A stretch of 64,000 nucleotides of DNA from Taibaiella sp041660405 (GTDB lineage Bacteria; Bacteroidota; Bacteroidia; Chitinophagales; Chitinophagaceae): NCBI GenBank assembly GCA_041660405.1, contig JBAZWL010000019.1, positions 25,381 to 89,380 of the forward strand, read 5' to 3'. The notes below the pieces were generated by a model. The model worked only from the letters and a program-made list of their open reading frames with translations. It was not told the origin of the DNA and did not search any database. The translations under genes and the position numbers were made by a program. Below, piece by piece: positions 33,539 to 42,538 of the stretch (positions are counted from its first letter, which is position 1; each line of letters begins with the position of its first letter).

Positions 33539-34488
33539 CTTAAGCGAATATTTTGAGACTTATATACTTTATTGTCATCGTCGATCACAATGCATTCCAG
33601 GTGCTTGACCTGGTTGATCAGGTCCACACCGGCTTTTACACCCATTATGGTTACAGGTGTCGCCATTGCATCGGCCAGTTCAGCATTGGGGCTGAAGATA
33701 GTTACACTCTTTATGCCGGTAACTGGGAGTCCTGTTTTAGGATTTATGGTATGTGAGTATTTTTTACCATTGATGGAGACAAATTTTTCATAGTTGCCTG
33801 ATGTCGCAATAGCAATGTCCTGCACATCCATATGCGAAAAAGGAAACCTCTTATCATCCGGATGCACTATACCAATCTTCCAGGGATGATTGTCAGCCCT
33901 TAGCCCCCAGGTAATCAGATCGCCCGATGCATTTACAATACCACTGGCCACCCCTCCTGCCAGCATTATTGCTTTAGCTCTGTCGGCTGCATATCCTTTG
34001 CCTATCCCTCCAAATCCGATCCGCATACCTTTTTCCTTCAACATTACTGTTGTGTTTTCCTTATCCAGGATTATATTCCTGTAATCAATCAGCCTCACCA
34101 AGGCTTTTGCTGTATCGTTATCCGGGAGCTCCGTCATAGTTTGATCGAAGTTCCATAGCCGATTGTCAATTGAGCCATAAGTCAGATCAAATGCGCCATC
34201 CGTCAATTCGGATATCTTAACCGATCGTATAATTAAATCAAATACTTCCTTGTCCACCTTTACCGGGGCAATTCCCGCCAACTTGTTAATCTGGTTGGTC
34301 TGGCTCTTATCGTCAAAAGTAGTAAGGAGCATTTCTATCCTTCTTATTTCCGTTATACCAAGTTGTATTTTGGATAGGGCCCATGTTTCATCTTTGGCCA
34401 CAGCAGTAAGTTCGAAAGTATTGCCCATGAGCCTTTCCGTCACTTTATATTCCCGGAGACCGGGCTCACTATGGCTTATGGGTATCAT
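33535..34488 (-). CDS. apbE: FAD:protein FMN transferase (ApbE)
   Basis: A 317-residue ApbE enzyme, which attaches FMN through a phosphoester bond to Thr/Ser of extracytoplasmic redox proteins. Visible family motifs: RLMGNTFELTAV, DDKSQTNQINKLAG, DGAFDLTYG, GGIGKGYAADRA, GIVNASGDLITWG, YSHTINPKTGLPV and ADAMATPVTIMG. Start at 34488 is chosen to reduce overlap with the upstream thioredoxin-like gene to 20 bases; an ATG at 34542 would add 18 residues. No obvious membrane signal remains, so export or anchoring is unclear. Confidence 0.92.
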   Translation of the reverse strand: MIPISHSEPGLREYKVTERLMGNTFELTAVAKDETWALSKIQLGITEIRRIEMLLTTFDDKSQTNQINKLAGIAPVKVDKEVFDLIIRSVKISELTDGAFDLTYGSIDNRLWNFDQTMTELPDNDTAKALVRLIDYRNIILDKENTTVMLKEKGMRIGFGGIGKGYAADRAKAIMLAGGVASGIVNASGDLITWGLRADNHPWKIGIVHPDDKRFPFSHMDVQDIAIATSGNYEKFVSINGKKYSHTINPKTGLPVTGIKSVTIFSPNAELADAMATPVTIMGVKAGVDLINQVKHLECIVIDDDNKVYKSQNIRLR

Positions 34489-34915
34489 ATACCTGTTTGA
34501 TTTCCTGAATAAAGCCTGAAGCATCTTCCTGAGGTAATCCACTCCAACTTTTCAACACATTACCATCCGCATCCAACAAAACCGTATAAGGGAAAACACC
34601 TTCCTTATTATAGCGATCTGCCAATGCTTCATTGGCCTTTACCACGTCTTTACTCAACTGGTTTTTTTTATTGCGGGGAAAATCGGCGTTCACCAATTGC
34701 AACGTAGAATCTGAGAATGCCGTAAAAGTTTCGTTCTCCAAAATCCCCTTTCTCATCCTGATGCAAGGGCCACACCAATCAGACCCTGAGAAATTCAGTA
34801 AGACCAATTGATGTTTCTGCCGGGCCTCCTGCCTGGCAATTTCAAAATTGGGCTGCCATTTGACAAATGACATCAGAAGAAGCCCAAGCCCTAATGCCGC
34901 GATATACCTGATCAT
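34469..34915 (-). CDS. Secreted thioredoxin-like protein
   Basis: A 148-residue protein with an N-terminal hydrophobic segment (IRYIAALGLGLLLMSFV) and a thioredoxin fold with active site FSGSDWCGPCIRMRKGI. The second half has the cis-Pro region (PYTVLLDADGNVLKSW). It is predicted to act outside the cytoplasm as a disulfide reductase or oxidase. It is the first gene of the ApbE/DUF4266/DUF3570 operon and may keep the cysteines of the DUF4266 tail reduced. Confidence 0.9.
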   Translation of the reverse strand: MIRYIAALGLGLLLMSFVKWQPNFEIARQEARQKHQLVLLNFSGSDWCGPCIRMRKGILENETFTAFSDSTLQLVNADFPRNKKNQLSKDVVKANEALADRYNKEGVFPYTVLLDADGNVLKSWSGLPQEDASGFIQEIKQVYDTHKP

Positions 34916-35101
34916 TGCTTCATTAATTTTTGTAAAGTTACGATGCCTTAAAATTTAAAAGATAGCATTAACCGATCAATAATATATAAGCCACTATAAA
35001 TAAAATTGGAGGTTTCATTTCATAAGGGCTCTTCTTTTATAGAAAGTGTGGTGTGCAAGATCTTTCTATCTCTTTACTTATTGAGTAAATACAATTCTTG
35101 C

Positions 35102-35109
35102 TATCTTTG
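35102..35109 (+). promoter_or_regulatory. -7 box of the metal-efflux operon
   Basis: TATCTTTG, a full TAnnTTTG element, with TTG about 20 bases upstream. The following GTG start is only 6 bases away, so the transcript may have almost no leader. Confidence 0.5.
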
Positions 35110-35114
35110 TAAAC

Positions 35115-35501
35115 GTGAAGAATTTGGTTTCCATATTTTTTCTGTCCCTCTATCTGATTTCAACAACGCAAATGTGCGAGTTGTTGAAGCTACCCATACT
35201 TATCCAGCATTATACAGAGCATAAACAACAAAGCAGCTCTATTTCCTTTATTGATTTTTTGGATATACACTACATGCACGGTAGCCCAAAAGATGCAGAT
35301 TACGACAGGGATATGCAATTGCCATTTAAGAGTTGCACACATTCTTCGCTAACATTTGCAGCATTTATTATTCCGGCCCCCGAAACTTTTACCCTGCGAA
35401 GAATTGCGCATAGTGCCAGGAAGCTAAAAACAATCCTATCTTCTTCAGATTATTCCTATAATTACCTCTCTTCTATCTGGCAACCGCCGAGAGCTTCCTA
35501 A
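35115..35501 (+). CDS. Small secreted protein of the metal-efflux operon
   Basis: A 128-residue protein with a GTG start, signal peptide (MKNLVSIFFLSLYLISTTQM) and then LLKLPILIQHYTEHKQ and DFLDIHYMHGSPKDADYDRDMQLPFKSC. Short proteins with this HYxEH..DFL..HY pattern precede CzcA/CusA-type pumps in Bacteroidota. The His and Asp residues suggest metal binding in the periplasm, but this is inference. It ends about 150 bases before the pump gene and is probably co-transcribed. Confidence 0.7.
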   Translation: MKNLVSIFFLSLYLISTTQMCELLKLPILIQHYTEHKQQSSSISFIDFLDIHYMHGSPKDADYDRDMQLPFKSCTHSSLTFAAFIIPAPETFTLRRIAHSARKLKTILSSSDYSYNYLSSIWQPPRAS

Positions 35502-35647
35502 TACTTGTTTTGCTATTTAATGAACTCATGCACATGTCATGTTCATGTTGGCATGCGTACGCATTGTTTTACATAGCGGTACTATATCTCTTTTATTAAC
35601 CCTACTTTATACAAAGTTCACTGTATAAATTAGCCAACGTTTTTATT

Positions 35648-38600
35648 ATGCTCACTAAAATTATTGAGTTGTCTATAAAGAACAAACTCATTATTGGTAT
35701 TTTCATTATTGCCCTTATCGGTTACGGGATTTACCAGTTAAAACAACTGCCGATAGATGCGGTCCCCGACATCACAAACAACCAGGTGCAGGTAATAACC
35801 ATGGCCCCTGCATTAGGAGCCCCCGATGTGGAAAGGCTTATTACATTTCCTATAGAGCAAGCCAATAATAATATCCCGGGCTTAAAAGAACTACGCAGCT
35901 TTTCCCGTTTTGGCTTATCGGTGGTTACCATTGTGTTTGAAGATGCCACCGATATTTACTGGGCAAGACAGCAGGTATCTGAGCGTCTGCAGCAGGCCAA
36001 AGAAAATATCCCGCAAGGAGTGGGTCGTCCGGTATTAGCACCTGTAACAACGGGTTTGGGAGAAATTTATCAATATACTGTCCGTCCTAGAAAAGGATAT
36101 GAGCACAAATACAATGCAATGGATTTGCGAACCATTCAGGATTGGATTGTCCGCAGGCAATTGCTGGGCGTAAAAGGTGTAGCGGAAGTAAGCAGCTTCG
36201 GCGGCTTGCTTAAACAATATGAAATAGCTGTGAGCCCCCAGAAGCTTATGGCAAACAACGTTACTATCAGTGATGTATTTGTTTCACTTGAAAAGAACAA
36301 CCAAAACACCGGTGGGGCTTATATTGAGAAAGGGCCAACTGCTTTATTCATCCGAAGTGAAGGGTTGGTGGATAGCATAGAAGATATAAAGAATATTGTC
36401 GTAAAAAATCTCGTTAATGGCACGCCGCTTTTTATTCGTGATGTGGCTGAAGTCAGGTTGGGTAACGCTACACGATACGGTGCTATGACATACAATGGGA
36501 CAGAGCAGGTATCAGGTGCAGTAGTGATGATGCTCAAAGGCGCTAATAGTAATGAAGTAATCAGCAATATTAAAGAACGCATCAGGCAGATTCAAACTAC
36601 ATTGCCTGAAGGTGTAATAATAGATCCGTTCCTCGACCGGACTAAAATGGTAAACAATGCGATAGGCACTGTTGCCAAAAACCTGATGGAGGGCGCTTTG
36701 ATCGTAATTTTTGTATTGGTCCTATTTTTAGGCAATGTCCGGGCAGGGTTATTGGTTGCCTCTGTTATTCCGTTGTCCATGCTGTTTGCAATTATTATGA
36801 TGAACTTGTTTGGCGTAAGCGGCAACCTGATGAGTTTGGGCGCATTGGACTTTGGTTTGATTGTGGATGGCGCTGTAATTATTGTAGAAGCCGTTATGCA
36901 CAAACTAAGCCATAACAAACAGATTACAGGGAATAACCGGCTTACCCAACCAGACATGGATAATGAGGTAAAGAATGCTGCGACAAGAATGATGAACAGT
37001 GCCGTTTTTGGACAAATCATTATCCTGATTGTTTACTTACCCATCTTTACTTTGCAGGGCATAGAAGGAAAGATGTTTAAACCCATGGCGCAAACGGTTG
37101 CATTTGCTTTGGCCGGTGCATTTATCCTTTCACTCACATACGTTCCTATGATGAGTGCTTTATTCCTCAGTAAAAAAACATCACACAAAAAAACATTTTC
37201 CGACAAAATGATGCTACGTATGGAAACGTTTTATCAGCACAGCTTACAAAAAGCATTGGGTATTCCCAAAGCGATCGTTGTTACCGTACTGGCTCTGTTT
37301 GTTGTTGCAATTGTTGTTTTGTCCCGATTGGGGGGCGAATTTATTCCTGCATTACCAGAAGGCGATTTTGCAGTAGATACCAGAGTATTGCCAGGCAGCA
37401 ATCTCAATACTTCTATTGATGCCGTATCCAAAGCATCAAAAATCATCCTGGAAAAATTTCCTGAAGTGGAAAAAGTGGTTGCCAAAACAGGCAGTAGCGA
37501 AGTGCCTACCGATCCTATGCCTATCGAGGCTTCCGATCTGATGATTATCCTCAAGAACCGGAGTCAATGGGTTTCGGCAAAGACCTATGATGAACTGGAG
37601 GCTAAAATGAGCAAGGAGCTGGAAGCAGTACCCGGTGTCACTTTCGGTTTTCAATATCCGGTTGCCATGCGGTTCAACGAATTGATTTCGGGAGCAAGAC
37701 AAGATGTTGTTTGTAAAATATTCGGAGAAAACTTAGATACACTTGCCTTCTATGCCAACAAAATGGGCAATTTATGCAACACAATCCAGGGCAGCAGCGG
37801 CCTGTATGTAGAAGCCGCAACCGGAATGCCGCAAATTGTTATCCGCTACAACAGGGCCATCATTGCACAATACGGTTTAAACATCAGCGATATTAACCGT
37901 GTTGTCAGTACCGCTTTCGCCGGAGAAAGCTGCGGAACCATTTATGAAGAAGAAAAAAGGTTTGACCTGGTTGTGCGGTTGGATAATGAAAAAAGAAAAA
38001 ACATTTCCGATGTCCAAAACCTTTTGATAGCAACGCCACATGGCACACAGATTCCACTAAATGCAGTAGCGAACATCAGCATTATAGAAGGGCCTAATCA
38101 GATTCAACGGGAAAATTCACAACGCAGAATTATTGTGGGTTTTAATGTTCGGGGCAGGGATGTCCAGAGTATGGTAAGGGAACTGCAAACTAAAGTAGCG
38201 CAACAAATAAAATTGCCCCCTGGGTATTATATCACTTATGGTGGTGCTTTTGAGAACCTGGAAGCTGCCAAGAAGCGTTTATATCTCGCTGTCCCCGTTT
38301 CATTGTGCCTGATTTTTCTGTTACTGTATTTTGCATTCCATTCTGTAAAGCAGGGACTGTTAATTTATTCCGCCATTCCGCTTTCCGCTATTGGCGGCAT
38401 ATTGGCATTGGCAATTCGCGGTATTCCGTTCAGCATCAGTGCAGGCGTTGGTTTTATTGCATTGTTCGGCGTGGCTGTACTTAATGGCATCGTACTGATC
38501 GCCGAGTTTAACCGGCTGAGAGAAGAAGGCTTAACCGATTTAAGGCAAATCGTCATCCGGGGAACAAAAACCCGTTTACGCCCTGTGTTAATGACCGCAT

Positions 38601-40000
38601 TTGTTGCATCGTTAGGATTTCTTCCAATGGCTATAAGTACGGGCGAAGGAGCCGAAGTCCAACGCCCACTGGCCACTGTGGTCATCGGCGGATTGTTGAT
38701 TGCAACATTTCTTACACTATTTGTTTTACCAATTTTATACGTTATGGTTCAAAAAAGGTCTTCGATGAAGGGAACAGCAACCGGCACATTAACGGTGTCG
38801 CTGTTATTTATAATCTTTTCATTTCAAGAAGCCACAGCGCAGACTCCTATTACATTACAGGCTGCCATCGATACTGCCTTAAAAAATAATCTTTCAGTAA
38901 AAAATGAAAAATTGCGCACTGAATATCATCAGAAATTGATCCGGTCAGCTACTAGTATTCCTGCAACCAATTTGATTGGTGAGTATGGGCAAATCAATAG
39001 TTTTTACTCAGACAAAAAAATAGGCCTGAGCCAAACCATCAGTTTTCCCAAAGTATATACAGCGCAGAAGTCCTTACTGACAGAAGAATGGAAAAGCAGT
39101 TTATTAAATGCGGAAATGCAAGAAACTCAACTGAAAAAACAGGTAACAAAAGCGTTTTTTAATATTATCTACCTGCAGCAAAAGCAACGGCTTTTACAAA
39201 AAAATGATAGCCTGTTTACAGAATTTTTAAGCAAGGCATCACTCCGTTTCAATAAAGGTGAAAGCAATGTGTTAGAAAAAGCAACAGCAGAAAATCAGCG
39301 TGGACAAATTGCGTTGCAGCTATCACAACTGCAGCAGGATAAAGCATTATTGCAATTACAATTTCAATTACTACTCAACAGCACATCCACATTTATTGCT
39401 GACGAAAGAGATACAGTAGTCATTGAATTTGAAAACCTGACTGTTTTACCATTGGCCGACCATCCGGCTATGCGGCATATGAAGCAACAACGACAAATCG
39501 CGGCAGCCCTTATGCAGGTCGAACATTCGAAATTGTTGCCCGATGTTACGATTGGGTACAATGTTATGAGCATGAAAGGAACAGGTGCGAACAATGAAGT
39601 GTATAACGGCGCACCACAATTTCAATCAGTACAGGTAGGTTTGGGCATCCCTATTTTTATGGGTGGGCAGAGAGCGAAGATAAATGCAGCCAGGATCAAT
39701 CAAACTATCGCCGGCAATGAATACGAAATAGGCTTAAAAAACTTTGAAATGGTTTATCGGTCGGAGATCGCACAATACCAAAAATATGAAAAGGCTGTAC
39801 AGTATTTTGAAACAACAGCTTTAAAAAATGCAGAAACGATTACCATGACCGCAGACCAGCAATTTGTCAATGGAGCAATCAATTACCTGGAATGGGTATT
39901 GCTTGTGAACCAGGCGATCAGTATCCAAAGCGATTACATCGAAGCCCTCAGGAACAGGAACAATGCTATTGCCGAAATAAATTCATTTATCAACAAATAA
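35648..40000 (+). CDS. Heavy-metal RND efflux pump fused to a TolC-type outer-membrane channel
   Basis: A 1450-residue fusion. Residues 1 to about 1035 are a CzcA/CusA-type heavy-metal RND pump with its 12 membrane segments. The proton-relay motif is ALDFGLIVDGAVIIVEAV (Asp, Asp+6, Glu+13, as in CzcA). From about 1040 a hydrophobic stretch (TLTVSLLFIIFSFQEATAQ) ends like a signal peptide. It is followed by about 390 residues of TolC/CzcC-type protein (ITLQAAIDTALKNNLSVKNEKL to NYLEWVLLVNQAISIQSDYIEALRN). This fusion is known in Bacteroidota. The gene ends 10 bases before the adaptor. Metal specificity (Zn, Co, Cd, Cu) is not readable. Confidence 0.93.
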   Translation: MLTKIIELSIKNKLIIGIFIIALIGYGIYQLKQLPIDAVPDITNNQVQVITMAPALGAPDVERLITFPIEQANNNIPGLKELRSFSRFGLSVVTIVFEDATDIYWARQQVSERLQQAKENIPQGVGRPVLAPVTTGLGEIYQYTVRPRKGYEHKYNAMDLRTIQDWIVRRQLLGVKGVAEVSSFGGLLKQYEIAVSPQKLMANNVTISDVFVSLEKNNQNTGGAYIEKGPTALFIRSEGLVDSIEDIKNIVVKNLVNGTPLFIRDVAEVRLGNATRYGAMTYNGTEQVSGAVVMMLKGANSNEVISNIKERIRQIQTTLPEGVIIDPFLDRTKMVNNAIGTVAKNLMEGALIVIFVLVLFLGNVRAGLLVASVIPLSMLFAIIMMNLFGVSGNLMSLGALDFGLIVDGAVIIVEAVMHKLSHNKQITGNNRLTQPDMDNEVKNAATRMMNSAVFGQIIILIVYLPIFTLQGIEGKMFKPMAQTVAFALAGAFILSLTYVPMMSALFLSKKTSHKKTFSDKMMLRMETFYQHSLQKALGIPKAIVVTVLALFVVAIVVLSRLGGEFIPALPEGDFAVDTRVLPGSNLNTSIDAVSKASKIILEKFPEVEKVVAKTGSSEVPTDPMPIEASDLMIILKNRSQWVSAKTYDELEAKMSKELEAVPGVTFGFQYPVAMRFNELISGARQDVVCKIFGENLDTLAFYANKMGNLCNTIQGSSGLYVEAATGMPQIVIRYNRAIIAQYGLNISDINRVVSTAFAGESCGTIYEEEKRFDLVVRLDNEKRKNISDVQNLLIATPHGTQIPLNAVANISIIEGPNQIQRENSQRRIIVGFNVRGRDVQSMVRELQTKVAQQIKLPPGYYITYGGAFENLEAAKKRLYLAVPVSLCLIFLLLYFAFHSVKQGLLIYSAIPLSAIGGILALAIRGIPFSISAGVGFIALFGVAVLNGIVLIAEFNRLREEGLTDLRQIVIRGTKTRLRPVLMTAFVASLGFLPMAISTGEGAEVQRPLATVVIGGLLIATFLTLFVLPILYVMVQKRSSMKGTATGTLTVSLLFIIFSFQEATAQTPITLQAAIDTALKNNLSVKNEKLRTEYHQKLIRSATSIPATNLIGEYGQINSFYSDKKIGLSQTISFPKVYTAQKSLLTEEWKSSLLNAEMQETQLKKQVTKAFFNIIYLQQKQRLLQKNDSLFTEFLSKASLRFNKGESNVLEKATAENQRGQIALQLSQLQQDKALLQLQFQLLLNSTSTFIADERDTVVIEFENLTVLPLADHPAMRHMKQQRQIAAALMQVEHSKLLPDVTIGYNVMSMKGTGANNEVYNGAPQFQSVQVGLGIPIFMGGQRAKINAARINQTIAGNEYEIGLKNFEMVYRSEIAQYQKYEKAVQYFETTALKNAETITMTADQQFVNGAINYLEWVLLVNQAISIQSDYIEALRNRNNAIAEINSFINK

Positions 40001-40010
40001 CACAGCAGTA

Positions 40011-41144
40011 ATGAAGAAAATAATCATATTTGCAACTATCCTCCTGTTGTTGAATTCTTGCAAAAACCAAACGATCAAGCAGCAAAGAACGGCCACAGCC
40101 ATCGACAGCAATATAGTTATACTTACTGATGCCCAATATAAGAATGCCGGAATAATAACGGGTAAAGTACAACAACGACCCATATCCACCGTATTAAAAT
40201 TGAATGGTAAAATAGATGTGCCTCCTCAAAATACAGTGTCGATAAGTGTACCGTTGGGTGGATATCTGAAATCCACCAAATTATTACCAGGTATGCACAT
40301 CGGCAAAGGCGAAGTATTAGCAGTGATAGAAGACCCACAGTATATACAATTGCAACAGGATTATCTCACCGCCAAAGCCGATTTTACATTTGACGAAAGT
40401 GAGTATAACCGGCAGCGGGAATTAAATGCGAATAAAGCTTCCAGCGATAAAGTTTTTGAACAAACCAAAGCTGCTTATCAAAAGCAGTATATCCTGATAA
40501 AATCATTGGAGCAGAAACTGAAACTTATCGGATTAAATCCCGAAAAAATAACCCCCGCGAATATTTCCAAAAGTATCAATATTTATTCTCCTATTACGGG
40601 TTTTGTTTCAGCAGTAAATGCGAATATTGGCAAGTATATAACCCCAAGCGATGTTTTATTCGAATTGGTGAATCCCAGTGATATTCATTTATCATTAACA
40701 GTCTTTGAAAAAGATGTAAACAATCTCGCAATCGGTCAGAAAATATCAGCTTACAGCAACGCGAACCCGGAAAAAAAATATCCCTGCAGTATTATTTTGA
40801 TCAGCAAAAGCCTTTCCAACGAAAATGCCACTCAGGTACACTGTCATTTTGAGCAATACGATAAAAGTTTATTGCCGGGGATGTATATGAATGCAGATGT
40901 TGAAATATCAGGAAACAATGTCACTGCATTGCCCGAGGACGCCATTGTTCAATTTGAAAACAAGCAGTATATTTTTATTGACAAAGGCAACAGCCATTTT
41001 GAAATGAAAGCGGTGCAATCTGGAAATTCCGAAAACGGATATACCGAAATTATTGACACCGGTGAATTAGCCAGACAAACTATTGTCATTAAAGGGACAT
41101 ATAATCTGTTAATGGCGCTTAAGAATGCGGGAAAGGAGGAATAA
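40011..41144 (+). CDS. RND efflux periplasmic adaptor lipoprotein (CzcB-like)
   Basis: A 377-residue adaptor with a lipoprotein signal (MKKIIIFATILLLLNSC). It shows the lipoyl/barrel-sandwich halves (VSISVPLGGYLKSTKLLPGMHIGKGEVLAVIEDPQYIQLQQDYL and INIYSPITGFVSAVNANIGKYI), a helical hairpin between them (EYNRQRELNANKASSDKVFEQTKAAYQ) and a C-terminal beta barrel. It links the pump to its channel across the periplasm. It is the last gene of the operon, before a strong hairpin terminator. Confidence 0.93.
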   Translation: MKKIIIFATILLLLNSCKNQTIKQQRTATAIDSNIVILTDAQYKNAGIITGKVQQRPISTVLKLNGKIDVPPQNTVSISVPLGGYLKSTKLLPGMHIGKGEVLAVIEDPQYIQLQQDYLTAKADFTFDESEYNRQRELNANKASSDKVFEQTKAAYQKQYILIKSLEQKLKLIGLNPEKITPANISKSINIYSPITGFVSAVNANIGKYITPSDVLFELVNPSDIHLSLTVFEKDVNNLAIGQKISAYSNANPEKKYPCSIILISKSLSNENATQVHCHFEQYDKSLLPGMYMNADVEISGNNVTALPEDAIVQFENKQYIFIDKGNSHFEMKAVQSGNSENGYTEIIDTGELARQTIVIKGTYNLLMALKNAGKEE

Positions 41145-41164
41145 GCGTTGTGAGGTAAACCGGC

Positions 41165-41198
41165 AAAAAAGTGGTAGTTGATGAACTGCCACTTTTTT
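41165..41198 (+). terminator. Intrinsic terminator after the efflux operon
   Basis: AAAAAAGTGGTAGTT (41165-41179) pairs with AACTGCCACTTTTTT (41184-41198), 15 bp with one G-T wobble and loop GATG. The T run ends the downstream arm. Confidence 0.85.
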
Positions 41199-41300
41199 GT
41201 AAATCATATCGGAGATAATACTTGAATGCTTCGGAATCGTGGAATCGGGAACTTATTGATAAATTAGGGTGTATATTTAAATAAACAAAAACCTCTCCTT

Positions 41301-41993
41301 ATGCTCTTGGAAAAACATTACATCACCAGAATCGGTTGGTTGCGTGCGGCCGTTTTGGGAGCCAATGACGGAATTTTATCTACAACAAGCCTAACCATCG
41401 GCGTTGCTGCTGCAAGCCCTACACGTTATGCCATTATCCTTGCTTCCTTGGCTGGATTAGTTGCAGGGGCCCTATCAATGGCGGCAGGAGAATACGTTTC
41501 TGTAAGCTCCCAATCCGATACAGAAAAAGCGGACTTAAACAGGGAACGACAGGAGCTTACCGACGACCCTGACGGCGAACTACAGGAACTGGCAGACAGT
41601 TACGAAAAGCGTGGTGTGCACCCGCAAACTGCACTTCTTGTAGCTGCACAATTGATGGAAAGGAATGCTTTGGAGGCCCATGCAAAAGATGAACTTGGCA
41701 TTAACGAAATAACCCAGGCAAAACCGTTACAAGCTGCTTTAGCTTCCGCAGCTTCTTTTATTGCTGGAGCCATACTTCCTGTTATCGTAGCTATATTTGC
41801 CCCGATGCGATCCTTATTATTATGGGAGTACGGCGCCTCTATTGTCTTTCTTGCCATATTGGGAAACCTGTCAGCACGGATGGGCGGAGCATCAAAAAAC
41901 AAAGCAATGATCAGAGTAGTACTCGGTGGTACGCTGGCAATGGCAATATCTGCATTGGTTGGCTATATCTTCGGAAGTAATCATCCTGTTTAG
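41301..41993 (+). CDS. VIT/CCC1-family metal transporter
   Basis: A 230-residue membrane protein with five hydrophobic segments. WLRAAVLGANDGILSTTSLTIGVAAAS and LVAGALSMAAGEYVSVSSQSDTE are the VIT1/CCC1 signatures; the cytoplasmic loop has acidic metal-binding residues (ADLNRERQELTDDPDGELQELADSYEKRG). Family members move Fe2+ or Mn2+ out of the cytoplasm. It follows the metal-efflux operon but lies behind a terminator, so it is separately transcribed. Confidence 0.92.
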   Translation: MLLEKHYITRIGWLRAAVLGANDGILSTTSLTIGVAAASPTRYAIILASLAGLVAGALSMAAGEYVSVSSQSDTEKADLNRERQELTDDPDGELQELADSYEKRGVHPQTALLVAAQLMERNALEAHAKDELGINEITQAKPLQAALASAASFIAGAILPVIVAIFAPMRSLLLWEYGASIVFLAILGNLSARMGGASKNKAMIRVVLGGTLAMAISALVGYIFGSNHPV

Positions 41994-42538
41994 GCAATTT
42001 TAAAAATATCAACACCCGTTTACTTAGCGGAATTATTTGGGTTACATTTGTTCAATGATTTTATGTACCTAGTTAAGTATAATTTTCAATTCACTACCTT
42101 ATTCTGAATATAATTTTATTATTTTCATGGCAACCTTCCTGTACTTATCTTTGCGCTATTCTCCTCCTGGAGAATATATCTAGAACAGGTGACTAAATTC
42201 GCGGCCCAATTATCATCTGCCTTCTTTCGATATGATCTAAATATCCTAGTTATCATTCCGGACTAAAACTACAATTTGCCGGTGGTAAGATGCGACCTGA
42301 TATCACAAGAACTATCCCCTGTTCCAGAAAACAAAGATGGGAAACTGATTGTCCAACTGGACATCATACAAAGCAACAGCATGGTGGAAGCAGCCAGCAA
42401 GATACTCAAATACCGTTTCCTATGTACAAAGCAGTCGTAGACACCAATCATTTGATCAACGCACTGGACGATCCTACTTTGTAAGCCGGAATTGCTACAA
42501 CAGATACACCCGTATCTTTATAGCGAAACAACTATAGC
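41994..42538. other. Long non-coding gap with a promoter and decayed frames
   Basis: In this 545-base gap I see a -7 box TATCTTTGC on the plus strand at 42146-42154 and, downstream, two overlapping short frames that look like a decayed gene pair (42263-42484, listed separately). Nothing else is supported. Confidence 0.4.
42263..42484 (+). pseudogene. Possible remnant of a PIN-domain toxin with overlapping upstream frame
   Basis: The ATG at 42422 reads MYKAVVDTNHLINALDDPTL then stops. This looks like the N-terminus of PIN-domain ribonucleases (y.vvvDTNvlisAl..p), whose first catalytic Asp is in DTN. Just upstream and overlapping it, a frame without ATG reads SPVPENKDGKLIVQLDIIQS and NSMVEAASKILKYRFLCTKQ before stopping inside the start of the second frame. 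This start/stop overlap is typical of toxin-antitoxin pairs. Similarity is short, so the call is weak. Confidence 0.3.
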
